From Nocardia sp. CC227C (GTDB lineage: Bacteria > Actinomycetota > Actinomycetes > Mycobacteriales > Mycobacteriaceae), in contig NZ_JASITE010000001.1 of assembly GCF_030767025.1 (NCBI RefSeq), positions 678,234 through 742,233 on the forward strand: 64,000 nucleotides of DNA, in the 5' to 3' direction. The notes under the pieces were generated by a model that was given only the letters and a program-made list of their open reading frames with translations, had not been told where the DNA came from and did no database searches. This document shows, piece after piece, positions 43,087-51,222 of this stretch (within the stretch, counting starts at the first letter, position 1; the number at the start of each line of letters is the position of its first letter). The translations under genes and the position numbers were made by a program.

Positions 43087-45366
43087 GTGACGAGCAGTGC
43101 AGTCTCGACGGTGCCCGCCGACGGGGTCGCCCCCGAACCGGGCCGCGGCGCGGGCGAATCCGATTCCCGCCGAGCGGTATTGCGCTGGGGCGCGGCCACC
43201 GTGGTGGGCGTGCTGCTCGGCTATGCGGCGGTGCTGCTGGCCAATGCCCGGCACTTCTACACCGACGACACCGAATCCCAGTACACCGGCCTGTGGGTGG
43301 GGCTGGGGCGGGCGCTGCGCGCGGGGGAGTTCCCGGTGCTGTGGCCCGAGCAGTGGATGTCGGGCAACAACACCATGGACGATGCGGGGCTGTTCAATCC
43401 GCCGCAGCTGCTCATCGACCTGCTCGCGCCGTCCTTCGACAATATGGCGCTGTACGCCACGCTGGTCAAACTGGTCTTCTCGATCATCGCGGCGCTGGGC
43501 GTGTACCGCATCTGCCTGGTCTACGGCGCCCGGCCGGCGTGGGCGGCGGTGGCGGGCGTGGCCTTCCCGCTGTCGGGATTCTTCCTGTTCTTCGACGAGG
43601 CCAGCTGGATGACGGCGCTCACCGGCACCGCGTGGCTGGTGCACGCGTGGGCATCGGCGGTGCGGTACACCCGGGGAGACAGCGGGCCGATACCGGTCTT
43701 CGTCTTTCTCTACCTGACCATTTCGACGCAGTACATCTTCCCGGCCATCGAGGCCGCGCTCATGCTGGGCGCGGTGGCGGCGGGTGAGCTGGTGTCGCGG
43801 CGGGCCTGGTGGCCGGTGGCACGGCTGGCGGCGGTGAGCGGGTGCGCCGGGCTGGCCGGGCTGGTGGTCTTCCTGCCCTCCATGCTGTCGGCCAAGGTGA
43901 CCTGGCGGGGATCCGCCCAGGTCGTGAACGACCAGTTCCTCACGGTGCCGTGGTCGGAATCGCTGAACGCCAGCCTGCCCTCCACCCTGCCTGCCTTCCC
44001 CTCCTGGTGGGGATACGTGCAGCCGATGCCGGTCACCTATATCGCCTGGTTCCTGATTCCGGCGCTGGCGTTCGTGGACTGGCGGGCGGCGCGCGAACAC
44101 TGGCGGGACCTCGTCTCCGCCGGGCTGTTCGCGCTCACCATGCTGCTGTGGGCGGCCGGACCCGGCACCATCGGTCCGCTGCGCTGGCCCGCCCGGGTGC
44201 TGCCCATGATCGCCATCGCGCTGCTGGTGCTGGTGTGCGTGCTGCTCGGGCGATTCGGGACGGTGGCGCGGTGGCGGGCGCGGAGTGTGGCGGCCGGGGT
44301 GCTGATCCTGGCGCTGTGGGTGCGCTCGTTCTCGGCCGATCCGCACAATGTGGTGCGGCACGTGGTGTCGGTGGCGGTGATCGTGGCGGCGGGGGCGGCG
44401 GTGGTGTGGCTGGCGCGGACGCGGGGGAGCGCGGCGGCGTGTACGGCCGTCGTGGTCGCCATGTTCCCGATCGCGTACTGGCAGGTGAGCGCCGCGCAGC
44501 CGACACCCATGTCGTACAACATGCCGACGAACCGGTCGGACGCGGCGCGGGTCTTCCCGGACTTCCCTGGCACCACCATTCAGCTCGCCGATCGCGCGCT
44601 CGTGCGGCCGGAGGACAAGAGCCTGGACGGGGCGTACGGGTCGCTGGTCTTCGGCAACTACGCCAAATCGCTCGAACTGGACTACGTCAACGGGTACACC
44701 CCGACCGGGCACTTCTACTTCGGCGAACTGCTCTGCATGCGGTGGGATTCCAGTGTCTGCCCGGACGCGTATCGGCGGCTCTTCGCGCCGGAGCCGAGCA
44801 CCGGCCGCCCGCCGGTGGACCTGATGAAGCTGGACCGGGTGGTCTTGCAGCGGGCGCTGTTCCCCGAGGTGCGCGCGCAGGCCGCCCCGCCGGGGTGGCG
44901 GTGGGCGGATCGGCCCGGGGACCGCTACATCTGGGTGCTGGAACGCGAGGACGGGCTCGTCTCGACCGCGAACGGCCGCGTCTCGGCCACCCGCGACGTC
45001 ACCGCGGCCTCGGTGGCGGAGACCGACACCACCAGCCGGGTGCGGGTGTCCTCGGCGCGCGGCGGGCAGGTGGTGTTCGCCCGTCTCGGCTGGCCGGGCT
45101 ACCGCGCCACCCTCGACGGGCGGCCGGTGCCGATCACCACCGTCGCCAAATCCTTCGTGGCGGTGAATGTTCCGGCCGGGACGGACTCCGCCGAACTGGT
45201 GCTGACCTGGCGTCCGCCGGGCTGGAAGATCGGGCTGGCCACCGGTGCGGCCGGAGTGCTCGGCCTGGCGGTATCGCAGTGGTGGTACCTGCGCGTCAGG
45301 CGCACCGACGGCGAGGACGCGTCGCCGCCCGCACCGGACGGTGAGCGCGCGGCGACGGCCCGGTAG
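43087..45366 (+). CDS. Large multi-pass membrane protein, GT-C/YfhO-like (paralog 2)
   Basis: A 759-residue paralog of the 38254 gene, alignable end to end by eye: HFYTDDTESQYTGLW, GNNTMDDAGLFNPPQLLID, VYRICLVYGARPAWAAVAG, and the late TGHFYFGELLCMRWD and LTWRPPGWKIGLATGAAG. It has a longer N-terminal tail and lacks the roughly 45-residue insertion of paralog 1. A sugar-transferring GT-C role at the outer face is inferred for both. The GTG is likely leaderless; the stop codon TAG is part of the TAGGTT hexamer that may drive the Trm112-like gene. Confidence 0.8.
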   Translation: MTSSAVSTVPADGVAPEPGRGAGESDSRRAVLRWGAATVVGVLLGYAAVLLANARHFYTDDTESQYTGLWVGLGRALRAGEFPVLWPEQWMSGNNTMDDAGLFNPPQLLIDLLAPSFDNMALYATLVKLVFSIIAALGVYRICLVYGARPAWAAVAGVAFPLSGFFLFFDEASWMTALTGTAWLVHAWASAVRYTRGDSGPIPVFVFLYLTISTQYIFPAIEAALMLGAVAAGELVSRRAWWPVARLAAVSGCAGLAGLVVFLPSMLSAKVTWRGSAQVVNDQFLTVPWSESLNASLPSTLPAFPSWWGYVQPMPVTYIAWFLIPALAFVDWRAAREHWRDLVSAGLFALTMLLWAAGPGTIGPLRWPARVLPMIAIALLVLVCVLLGRFGTVARWRARSVAAGVLILALWVRSFSADPHNVVRHVVSVAVIVAAGAAVVWLARTRGSAAACTAVVVAMFPIAYWQVSAAQPTPMSYNMPTNRSDAARVFPDFPGTTIQLADRALVRPEDKSLDGAYGSLVFGNYAKSLELDYVNGYTPTGHFYFGELLCMRWDSSVCPDAYRRLFAPEPSTGRPPVDLMKLDRVVLQRALFPEVRAQAAPPGWRWADRPGDRYIWVLEREDGLVSTANGRVSATRDVTAASVAETDTTSRVRVSSARGGQVVFARLGWPGYRATLDGRPVPITTVAKSFVAVNVPAGTDSAELVLTWRPPGWKIGLATGAAGVLGLAVSQWWYLRVRRTDGEDASPPAPDGERAATAR

Positions 45367-45376
45367 GTTATCGGTC

Positions 45377-45601
45377 ATGCCGGAGGACATCACCTTGGAC
45401 TCGACCCTGCTCAGCCTGCTGGCCTGCCCGCAGGACAAGGGCCCGCTGCTGCTGGTCCACGACGACCAGGGGGCCGCGGTGCTCTACAACCCGCGCCTGC
45501 GCCGCGCGTACCCGGTCGACAACGGCATCCCGGTCCTGCTCGTCGACGAGGCCCGCGAGGTGTCGGACGAGGAGCACACCGCGTTCGTCCTCCAGGACTG
45601 A
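45377..45601 (+). CDS. Trm112 family protein
   Basis: A 74-residue Trm112-type small protein (LLSLLACPQDKGPLLL; YPVDNGIPVLLVDEAREVS). Eukaryotic Trm112 activates methyltransferases and bacterial versions are often beside them. It keeps only one cysteine of the zinc-ribbon, as many bacterial members do. TAGGTT, which contains the stop of the preceding gene, ends seven bases before the ATG. It is convergent with the tetR gene across a 166-base gap. Confidence 0.9.
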   Translation: MPEDITLDSTLLSLLACPQDKGPLLLVHDDQGAAVLYNPRLRRAYPVDNGIPVLLVDEAREVSDEEHTAFVLQD

Positions 45602-45767
45602 CGGGTCCGTCGGCCGGGGTACGGGGGCCGGTCCGGAGCTGGGGATCGCGGCACGGAATAACAGCGTCGTCCGGGGCGTCGAATCGGCGCATGATGGTGC
45701 GCCTCGACAGCTGGGTCGCCGAGGCCCCGGGGATCGAGGCACGCCGCGGTCCTGCTGCTCGGAGCCG

Positions 45768-46370
45768 TCAAGTCGCCAGGTCGCCGGTCAGGTAGCGCTG
45801 GAGCGTCGGCCCCACCTGGGCGGCCAGCTCGTCCACGGACATGGAGGCGAGCGGTTCGACCTCGAGGATCTTGCGCGCCACCAGCACGCCGATGAGCTGC
45901 GAGGCGGCCAGCACCACCCGCTGTGTCCCAGTGCCCGGGGGTGAGTCCACCCGGGCGCGAACGTCTTTCAGCGCCACCTCGAGCAGGAAGGTCCGCGCCA
46001 GCGCCGGATCGCCGCCGCCCAGCATACTGCGGAAGGCGGCCACGGCCCGCACGCCGATGGGCGAATCCCAGATGCCGACCACCGTGCGGACGATGGTGTC
46101 GCCCAACCGATCCAGCGGCGCGGCCGCGATGGCCCCCGTGACGATGCTCGGGTCGGCCGGGATATCCAATGCGGCCGTGAGCAATTGCCGCTTGGTGCCG
46201 AAGTAGTGGTGCACGAGCGCCGGATCCACCCCGGCGGCGCCGGCGATGGAGCGTATCGACGCCCGGTCGAATCCCACCTCCGCGAAACGCACCCGGGCAG
46301 CGTCGAGAATCGCCTCCCGGGTGCCGGATCGACCGGGCCGCCGCCCGCCGCGTCCGCCGCGCTCCGTCAC
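45768..46370 (-). CDS. TetR family transcriptional regulator
   Basis: A 200-residue TetR regulator with the helix-turn-helix at about 18-60 (TREAILDAARVRFAEVGFDR; GVDPALVHHYFGTKRQLL) and an all-helical ligand domain. The GTG at 46370 is preferred because it overlaps the permease stop by four bases; longer starts run into the permease gene. It is the last gene of the ABC operon, and the large inverted repeat before the ATPase gene is its likely operator, which would make it autoregulated. Confidence 0.93.
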   Translation of the reverse strand: MTERGGRGGRRPGRSGTREAILDAARVRFAEVGFDRASIRSIAGAAGVDPALVHHYFGTKRQLLTAALDIPADPSIVTGAIAAAPLDRLGDTIVRTVVGIWDSPIGVRAVAAFRSMLGGGDPALARTFLLEVALKDVRARVDSPPGTGTQRVVLAASQLIGVLVARKILEVEPLASMSVDELAAQVGPTLQRYLTGDLAT

Positions 46371-47143
46371 GCGGTTCGCCGGCGTAGCGTCGCCGCGCCG
46401 AGACCCAGTGCGGCGGCGGCGAACAGCGCCACCACGAGCAGATCCCGCCACATCGCGCCGGTGGCCCCGGGATTGTTCGACACCTCTTGCAGCGCCGACA
46501 CCGCGTAGCTCAACGGCAGCACATCGCTGATCGCCTCCAGCCAGTCGGGCAGCTGCTCACGCGGCACCAGCAGGCCGCACAGGAAGAACTGGGGCCCGAC
46601 GATCACGGGCATGAACTGTACGGCCTGGAATTCGGTGCGCGCGAAGGCACTGGCCAGCAGGCCGAGCGCCACCCCGAGCACGGCGTCGACGATCGCGATG
46701 AGCAGCACCAGCCAGACGCTGCCCGCGGCGCGCAGATCCAGCAGCCAGAACGACACCAGGCAGGCGACGCCCGCCTGCGCACCCGCGGCCAGGGAGAACG
46801 CCGAGCCGTATCCGGCCAGCAGATCCAGCTTGGCCAGCGGTGTGGTCATGAGCCGTTCCAGGGTGCCCGAGCTGCGTTCACGCTGCATGGCGATGGCCGT
46901 GATCAGGAACATGACGATGAACGGCAGAATGCCGAGCATGCTGATGCCGACCCGATCGAACACCCGCGGCGCGCCCGGCGGTGTCGGTGAATCCTGGTAC
47001 ACGAAGTACAGCAGGGTCAGCAGCAGTGCCGGAACCAGCAGCAGCATGGCCACGGTGCGATGGTCGGCGCGCAGCTGTTTCAGGATGCGCGCGGTGGTGG
47101 CCGCATAGCAGGCCAGCGGGCGGGGACCGGTGCGGGTGGTCAC
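46367..47143 (-). CDS. ABC-2 type transporter permease
   Basis: A 258-residue ABC-2 family membrane subunit with six predicted helices (TVAMLLLVPALLLTLLYFVY; LGILPFIVMFLITAIAMQRE; VLLIAIVDAVLGVALGLLAS; DLLVVALFAAAALGLGAATL). The coupling-helix region QRERSSGTLERLMTTPL is typical of drug/lipid exporters. It overlaps the ATPase gene upstream and the tetR gene downstream by four bases each, so all three are coupled. The exported substrate is unknown. Confidence 0.93.
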   Translation of the reverse strand: MTTRTGPRPLACYAATTARILKQLRADHRTVAMLLLVPALLLTLLYFVYQDSPTPPGAPRVFDRVGISMLGILPFIVMFLITAIAMQRERSSGTLERLMTTPLAKLDLLAGYGSAFSLAAGAQAGVACLVSFWLLDLRAAGSVWLVLLIAIVDAVLGVALGLLASAFARTEFQAVQFMPVIVGPQFFLCGLLVPREQLPDWLEAISDVLPLSYAVSALQEVSNNPGATGAMWRDLLVVALFAAAALGLGAATLRRRTA

Positions 47144-47871
47144 GACCGTCCTCCCATCTCGATGAGGGCGAGAAACGCGTTCTCCAAACTGGATTCGCCG
47201 GTATCGGCGCGCAGTTCGTCGGGACTGAGCTGGGCCAGCAGGTGACCCTCGCGCATGAGCAGCAGTTGATCGCAGTGCGCGGCCTCGTCCATCACATGGC
47301 TGGAGACCAGCAGCGTGCGGCCCTGCTCGGCCAGGGCGTGGAATTCCTTCCAGAGTTCCACGCGCAGTACGGGATCCAGGCCGACGGTGGGTTCGTCGAG
47401 AATCAGCACCTCCGGATCGGCCACCAGGGCGCAGGCCAGCGAGGTGCGGGTGCGCTGCCCGCCGGAGAGCTGGTTGCCGCGCTGCCCGGCATGATCGGTC
47501 AAACCCACCGCGCCGATGGCCTCGGCCACCTGAGCGCGCGAAGCGCCGTACAGCGCGGCGAAATACGAGACATTGTCGGTGACGGTGAGATCGTCGTAGA
47601 TGCTCGGGGCCTGCGTGACATAGCCGACCCGCGAGCGCAGCCCTCGCGATCCGGCCGCTTCACCCAGCACCCGCACCGTCCCCGATTCGACGATCTGGGT
47701 GCCGACGATGCCGCGCATGAGTGTGGTCTTTCCGCAGCCCGAGGGGCCGAGCAGTCCGGTGATGCGACCGCGCGGCACGGTCAGCGTGATGTCGTGGAGT
47801 ACCCGCCGCCCACCTCGCACGACGCACAGGGCGTCGACGTCGATGGCGGGTGCGGTATCGGGTGCCGTCAT
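47140..47871 (-). CDS. ABC transporter ATP-binding protein (drug exporter type)
   Basis: A 243-residue ABC ATPase: Walker A GPSGCGKTTLM, Q-loop after VGYVTQAPS, signature LSGGQRTRTSLACAL, Walker B VLILDEPTVGLDP and the switch His in LLVSSHVMDEA. It pairs with the ABC-2 permease gene, which it overlaps by four bases. It heads an operon with the permease and a TetR regulator. The ATG lies 13 bases from the start of the inverted repeat that probably binds that regulator. Confidence 0.95.
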   Translation of the reverse strand: MTAPDTAPAIDVDALCVVRGGRRVLHDITLTVPRGRITGLLGPSGCGKTTLMRGIVGTQIVESGTVRVLGEAAGSRGLRSRVGYVTQAPSIYDDLTVTDNVSYFAALYGASRAQVAEAIGAVGLTDHAGQRGNQLSGGQRTRTSLACALVADPEVLILDEPTVGLDPVLRVELWKEFHALAEQGRTLLVSSHVMDEAAHCDQLLLMREGHLLAQLSPDELRADTGESSLENAFLALIEMGGRS

Positions 47872-47883
47872 GGGGCCACCTGC

Positions 47884-47919
47884 AATTCATCAAGTGTTGA
47901 ATTCACTACGTGATGAATT
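47884..47919. promoter_or_regulatory. TetR-type operator, perfect 9-bp inverted repeat
   Basis: AATTCATCA (47884-47892) and TGATGAATT (47911-47919) are perfect inverted repeats 18 bases apart, with an inner AGTG-N7-CACT and a TGAATTCA core. The block is A/T-rich in a GC-rich region and lies just upstream of the ABC ATPase gene. It is the evident binding site for the TetR regulator of the operon. Confidence 0.72.
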
Positions 47920-48253
47920 CTGCACCGGATGTGGCGTGCGGGCAAGATCCGATTCGGAACCACCCGCCCGCACCGGCGCGGTCGACACCGGTTCGGCGCG
48001 GTCGGAGATGACGAAACGCTGACGGACCGCGTGTCGGCGGCCTGTCCGGCGGCGAAGGAGGGGCACAAGCACCACAATCGTGCAGATGGCTGTCGAGCGT
48101 GCCGGACTGCGCCGAATCAGCGGTCACACCCGCGCCCACGGCCACCGTGCGCGTTCCCGCAGCACGCTCGACCGGGTTGCCGCCGGGCGGCCACATTCCC
48201 GCGCTCGCTCGGTGTTCCGGTGCCGGGCCGAGCCACATCGACGGAGGACATTC
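47920..48253. other. Intergenic region before the epimerase gene
   Basis: This 334-base stretch separates the ABC operon from the epimerase gene. Open frames cross it, but none has a recognisable product or a convincing start. GGAGGACATT just before 48254 is the epimerase ribosome-binding sequence. I see no terminator or repeat in it. Confidence 0.5.
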
Positions 48254-49309
48254 GTGCGTGTATTGCTCACCGGCGCGGCCGGTTTCATCGGTTCCCACAT
48301 CCACCGCGCGCTCACCGACGCCGGGCACGAGGTGGTCGCGCTGGATCTGATGCTGCCCGCCGCACACGGATCCGAGGCGCTGCCGCCACCCGGCGTCGAG
48401 CGGGTGGACGTGCGCGATCCGGGTGCGCTCGACGCGCGGCTGCGCGGGGTGGACGCGGTCTGCCATCAGGCCGCGGTGGTCGGCGCGGGCGTCAGCGCGC
48501 AGGACGCGCCCGCATACGCCAGCCACAATGATCTCGGCACCGCCGTCCTGCTGGCCGCCATGGACCGGGCCCGGTGCCGCCACCTGGTGCTGGCCTCGTC
48601 CATGGTGGTGTACGGCGAGGGCAGCTACGTGGATCGGAGCGGCGAACGCGTCGAGCCCGCGCCCCGCACCCGCGCGGATCTGGACGAGGGCCGCTTCGAC
48701 CAGCTCGGCCCGGACGGCGCACCGCTGGCCTGGGCGCCGGTCGACGAGGACGCCCCGCTGCGCCCACGCAGCCTCTACGCCGCGAGCAAACTCGCGCAGG
48801 AGCACTATGCCGCCGCATGGGCCACCGCCACCGGCTGCACCGTCACGGCGCTGCGCTACCACAATGTCTACGGTGACGGAATGCCCAGGGATACACCGTA
48901 TTCCGGGGTAGCGGCCATCTTCCGCTCGGCGCTGGAGGCGGGCGAGGCGCCCCGCGTCTTCGAAGACGGCCGCCAGGCCCGCGATTTCGTGCACGTCCGC
49001 GATATCGCCGCCGCCAACCTGGCCGCCCTCGAACGCCCGCTGGACGCCTTCGTACCGCTGAACATCGCCTCCGGCCACCCCGTCACCATCGGCGAGGTGG
49101 CCGCGATCCTCGCCACCGCCCACGGCGGCAAACCCCCGGTGATCACCGCCGACTACCGCCCCGGCGACGTCCGCCACATCGTCGCCAGTCCCGCCCGCGC
49201 CCACCGCATGCTCGACTTCACCGCCGCCGTCACCCCCACCCTCGGCCTCACCGAGTTCGCCTCCGCCCCACTGCGACCGGCACCGGGAGCCGGTGCCCCC
49301 ACCTGGTGA
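48254..49309 (+). CDS. NAD-dependent epimerase/dehydratase (sugar nucleotide type)
   Basis: A 351-residue extended SDR. VLLTGAAGFIGSHIHRAL is the NAD-binding loop, SSMVVYGEG carries the catalytic serine region, and YAASKLAQE is the YxxxK active site; RYHNVYGDGMP follows. The nearest characterised class is UDP-glucose 4-epimerase/nucleoside-diphosphate-sugar epimerase, but the substrate is not certain. GGAGGA precedes the GTG. From memory this gene belongs to a set conserved in actinomycetes with the two-component system, membrane protein, glycosyltransferases and molybdopterin oxidoreductase that follow. Confidence 0.88.
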   Translation: MRVLLTGAAGFIGSHIHRALTDAGHEVVALDLMLPAAHGSEALPPPGVERVDVRDPGALDARLRGVDAVCHQAAVVGAGVSAQDAPAYASHNDLGTAVLLAAMDRARCRHLVLASSMVVYGEGSYVDRSGERVEPAPRTRADLDEGRFDQLGPDGAPLAWAPVDEDAPLRPRSLYAASKLAQEHYAAAWATATGCTVTALRYHNVYGDGMPRDTPYSGVAAIFRSALEAGEAPRVFEDGRQARDFVHVRDIAAANLAALERPLDAFVPLNIASGHPVTIGEVAAILATAHGGKPPVITADYRPGDVRHIVASPARAHRMLDFTAAVTPTLGLTEFASAPLRPAPGAGAPTW

Positions 49310-49497
49310 CCCCGGCGCTCCCGTGCGGTGAGCCCGGAGCCGCGAGCCGCGAGCCGCGCGCTCGGCAGGTGCGCACGCGGTCGGTTCGCGGCCTCGGCGC
49401 GGTATCCACGGACCCCCGCACGGTTCGGCCGTCGCGGGCATTCTTCGCTGTGACGGCGGAACAGGGTCCGTACAGTGGCCCGCCCTGCCGTCGCGGC

Positions 49498-50529
49498 CTA
49501 CTGCCCCCCGTTGCCGAGCAGCGGCAGCCGGATCTCGAATCGGGCTCCGCGATCGCGGTTCTCGGCGTGGATCTCGCCGCCGTGGGCCGCCACCAGACCG
49601 GCGGCGATGGCCAGGCCCATACCGCTGCTGCTGCCCAGCTCGGCCGCGCCGGGGGAGCGGGCGGAGGTGCCGCGGTAGGCCGCTTCGAAGATGCGGGGCA
49701 GGTCCACGGGAGAGATGCCGGGGCCGGTGTCGTCCACGCGAGTCCAGGCGTGGCCGTCGGAGGCGCCCGCCGCGATATCGATCCGGCCGCCGGGTGGGGT
49801 GTGCGCGATGGCATTGGCGACCAGATTGGTGAGGACCCGGGTCAGGGCGCGGTCGCTGCCCGCCACCACGATACGGTGCCCGGGTTGACGTGCGGTGAGG
49901 GTGATTCCGGCGCGCTGTGCGGTCGGCTGGTTGGCGGCCAGCACCTCGTCGATCAGCTCGCGCAGGTCCACCGGCTCCAGGGTGAGCCGCAGCGCCCCGG
50001 CATTGATCTTCGACATCTCGAACAGGTCGTCCACCATGGCGGAGAGTCGATTGGTCTCCCGCACCATGCGCTCCGCGTACCGGCGCACCTCCGCACCCTC
50101 GTCGACCACCCCGTCGGCGAGCGCCTCACCCATGGCCCGGATACCCGCCAGCGGAGTGCGCAGATCATGGCTCACCCACGCGATCAGCTCACGCCGCGAC
50201 TGCTCCGCGGCCCGCTCCCGCTCGCGCATCTGCTTCTCCCACACCGTGGCCCGCGCCTGCGCCCGCCCCAGCAGCACGGCCGCGGGCACCGTCACCGCCG
50301 TGACCACCCCGAGCACGGTGGCGGTGCGGGCCAGCGCGTCGTCGAACATGAGCCCGCTCACCGCGACCACGCCGCTGAGCGTCGCCAACGTCGGAATCAA
50401 CACCAGCACGGCCATACTCGTGGTCATGGCGCGATTGCGGGTGTAGCGCAGCAGCAGTGCGCCGACCACGACCACCGGCAGCGATCCGGCGAGCGCGTAG
50501 CCGATGAGGCCGGGCGTATCAGTCGGCAC
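49498..50529 (-). CDS. Sensor histidine kinase
   Basis: A 343-residue membrane histidine kinase. Three to four helices in residues 1-90 have almost no extracytoplasmic domain, which suggests it senses the membrane or an intramembrane signal. A short linker leads to the HisKA helix with the phosphorylated His121 ([15 protein letters not shown]) and HATPase_c ([37 protein letters not shown]). The GTG at 50529 is chosen because GAGG lies nine bases upstream; it overlaps the regulator gene by 11 bases. It is the last gene of the membrane protein-regulator-kinase unit. Confidence 0.93.
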   Translation of the reverse strand: MPTDTPGLIGYALAGSLPVVVVGALLLRYTRNRAMTTSMAVLVLIPTLATLSGVVAVSGLMFDDALARTATVLGVVTAVTVPAAVLLGRAQARATVWEKQMRERERAAEQSRRELIAWVSHDLRTPLAGIRAMGEALADGVVDEGAEVRRYAERMVRETNRLSAMVDDLFEMSKINAGALRLTLEPVDLRELIDEVLAANQPTAQRAGITLTARQPGHRIVVAGSDRALTRVLTNLVANAIAHTPPGGRIDIAAGASDGHAWTRVDDTGPGISPVDLPRIFEAAYRGTSARSPGAAELGSSSGMGLAIAAGLVAAHGGEIHAENRDRGARFEIRLPLLGNGGQ

Positions 50530-51217
50530 GCGGCGCGTCCTCACCGGATTCGGTGCGGCCCCAGGCGTATCCGCGGCCCCACACGGTGTCGATGCGATGC
50601 GCCGCGCCGAGTTTGGCGCGCAGCCGCTTGATGTGCACGGTCACGGTGGACAGGTCACCGAAGGTCCACCCCCACACCTCCGCGAGCAGTTCGTCGCGGC
50701 TGAACACCCGATGCGGATGGATCAGCAGAAAGGTGAGCAGATCGAATTCGCGCGCGGTCAACTCCACCGGCACCCCACCCACCTGCACGGCGCGGGCCGC
50801 GGGCCGCAGTTCGATCTCCCCGCTGCGCACCACCTGCTCGGCGCTCGGAGTGGGCCGGGCGCGCCGCAGCACCGAGGCCACGCGCAAGGCGAGTTCGCGC
50901 GGGCTGAACGGCTTGGTCACGTAATCGTCCGCGCCCGACTGCAATCCGAGCACCCGGTCGTCCTCCTCGCCGAGCGCGGTGAGCAGGATGATCGGCGTAT
51001 CCGGATGCGGTCCGCCGCGCACCATGCGCACCAGGTCGATCCCGTCCGGCGGCGGCATCATCACATCGAGGATGGCGAGGTCGATGTCATTGCGCGCCAA
51101 TACCGCCGCGGTCTGCGGACCGTCGGCCGTCTCCACGACCTCCAGTCCGTCCCGTTCCAGATACCGCCGCACCACCTCCCGCACCACGGGATCATCATCG
51201 GCCACCAGAATGCGCAT
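50519..51217 (-). CDS. Response regulator, OmpR/PhoB type
   Basis: A 232-residue regulator with a receiver domain (acidic DDD at 7-9, phospho-acceptor Asp51 in AILDVMMP, Lys near 100 in [10 protein letters not shown]) and a C-terminal winged helix ([39 protein letters not shown]). It overlaps the kinase gene by 11 bases and starts five bases after the membrane protein gene ends, so the three form one operon. Its targets may include the divergent glycosyltransferase-oxidoreductase operon, which is an inference from location. Confidence 0.95.
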   Translation of the reverse strand: MRILVADDDPVVREVVRRYLERDGLEVVETADGPQTAAVLARNDIDLAILDVMMPPPDGIDLVRMVRGGPHPDTPIILLTALGEEDDRVLGLQSGADDYVTKPFSPRELALRVASVLRRARPTPSAEQVVRSGEIELRPAARAVQVGGVPVELTAREFDLLTFLLIHPHRVFSRDELLAEVWGWTFGDLSTVTVHIKRLRAKLGAAHRIDTVWGRGYAWGRTESGEDAPRAD

Positions 51218-51222
51218 GACAG

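Noticed and set aside
49328..49358. Short repeat GAGCCGC x3 after the epimerase gene
   Set aside because: Only three 8-bp copies in GC-rich sequence; likely chance or slippage, with no associated feature.
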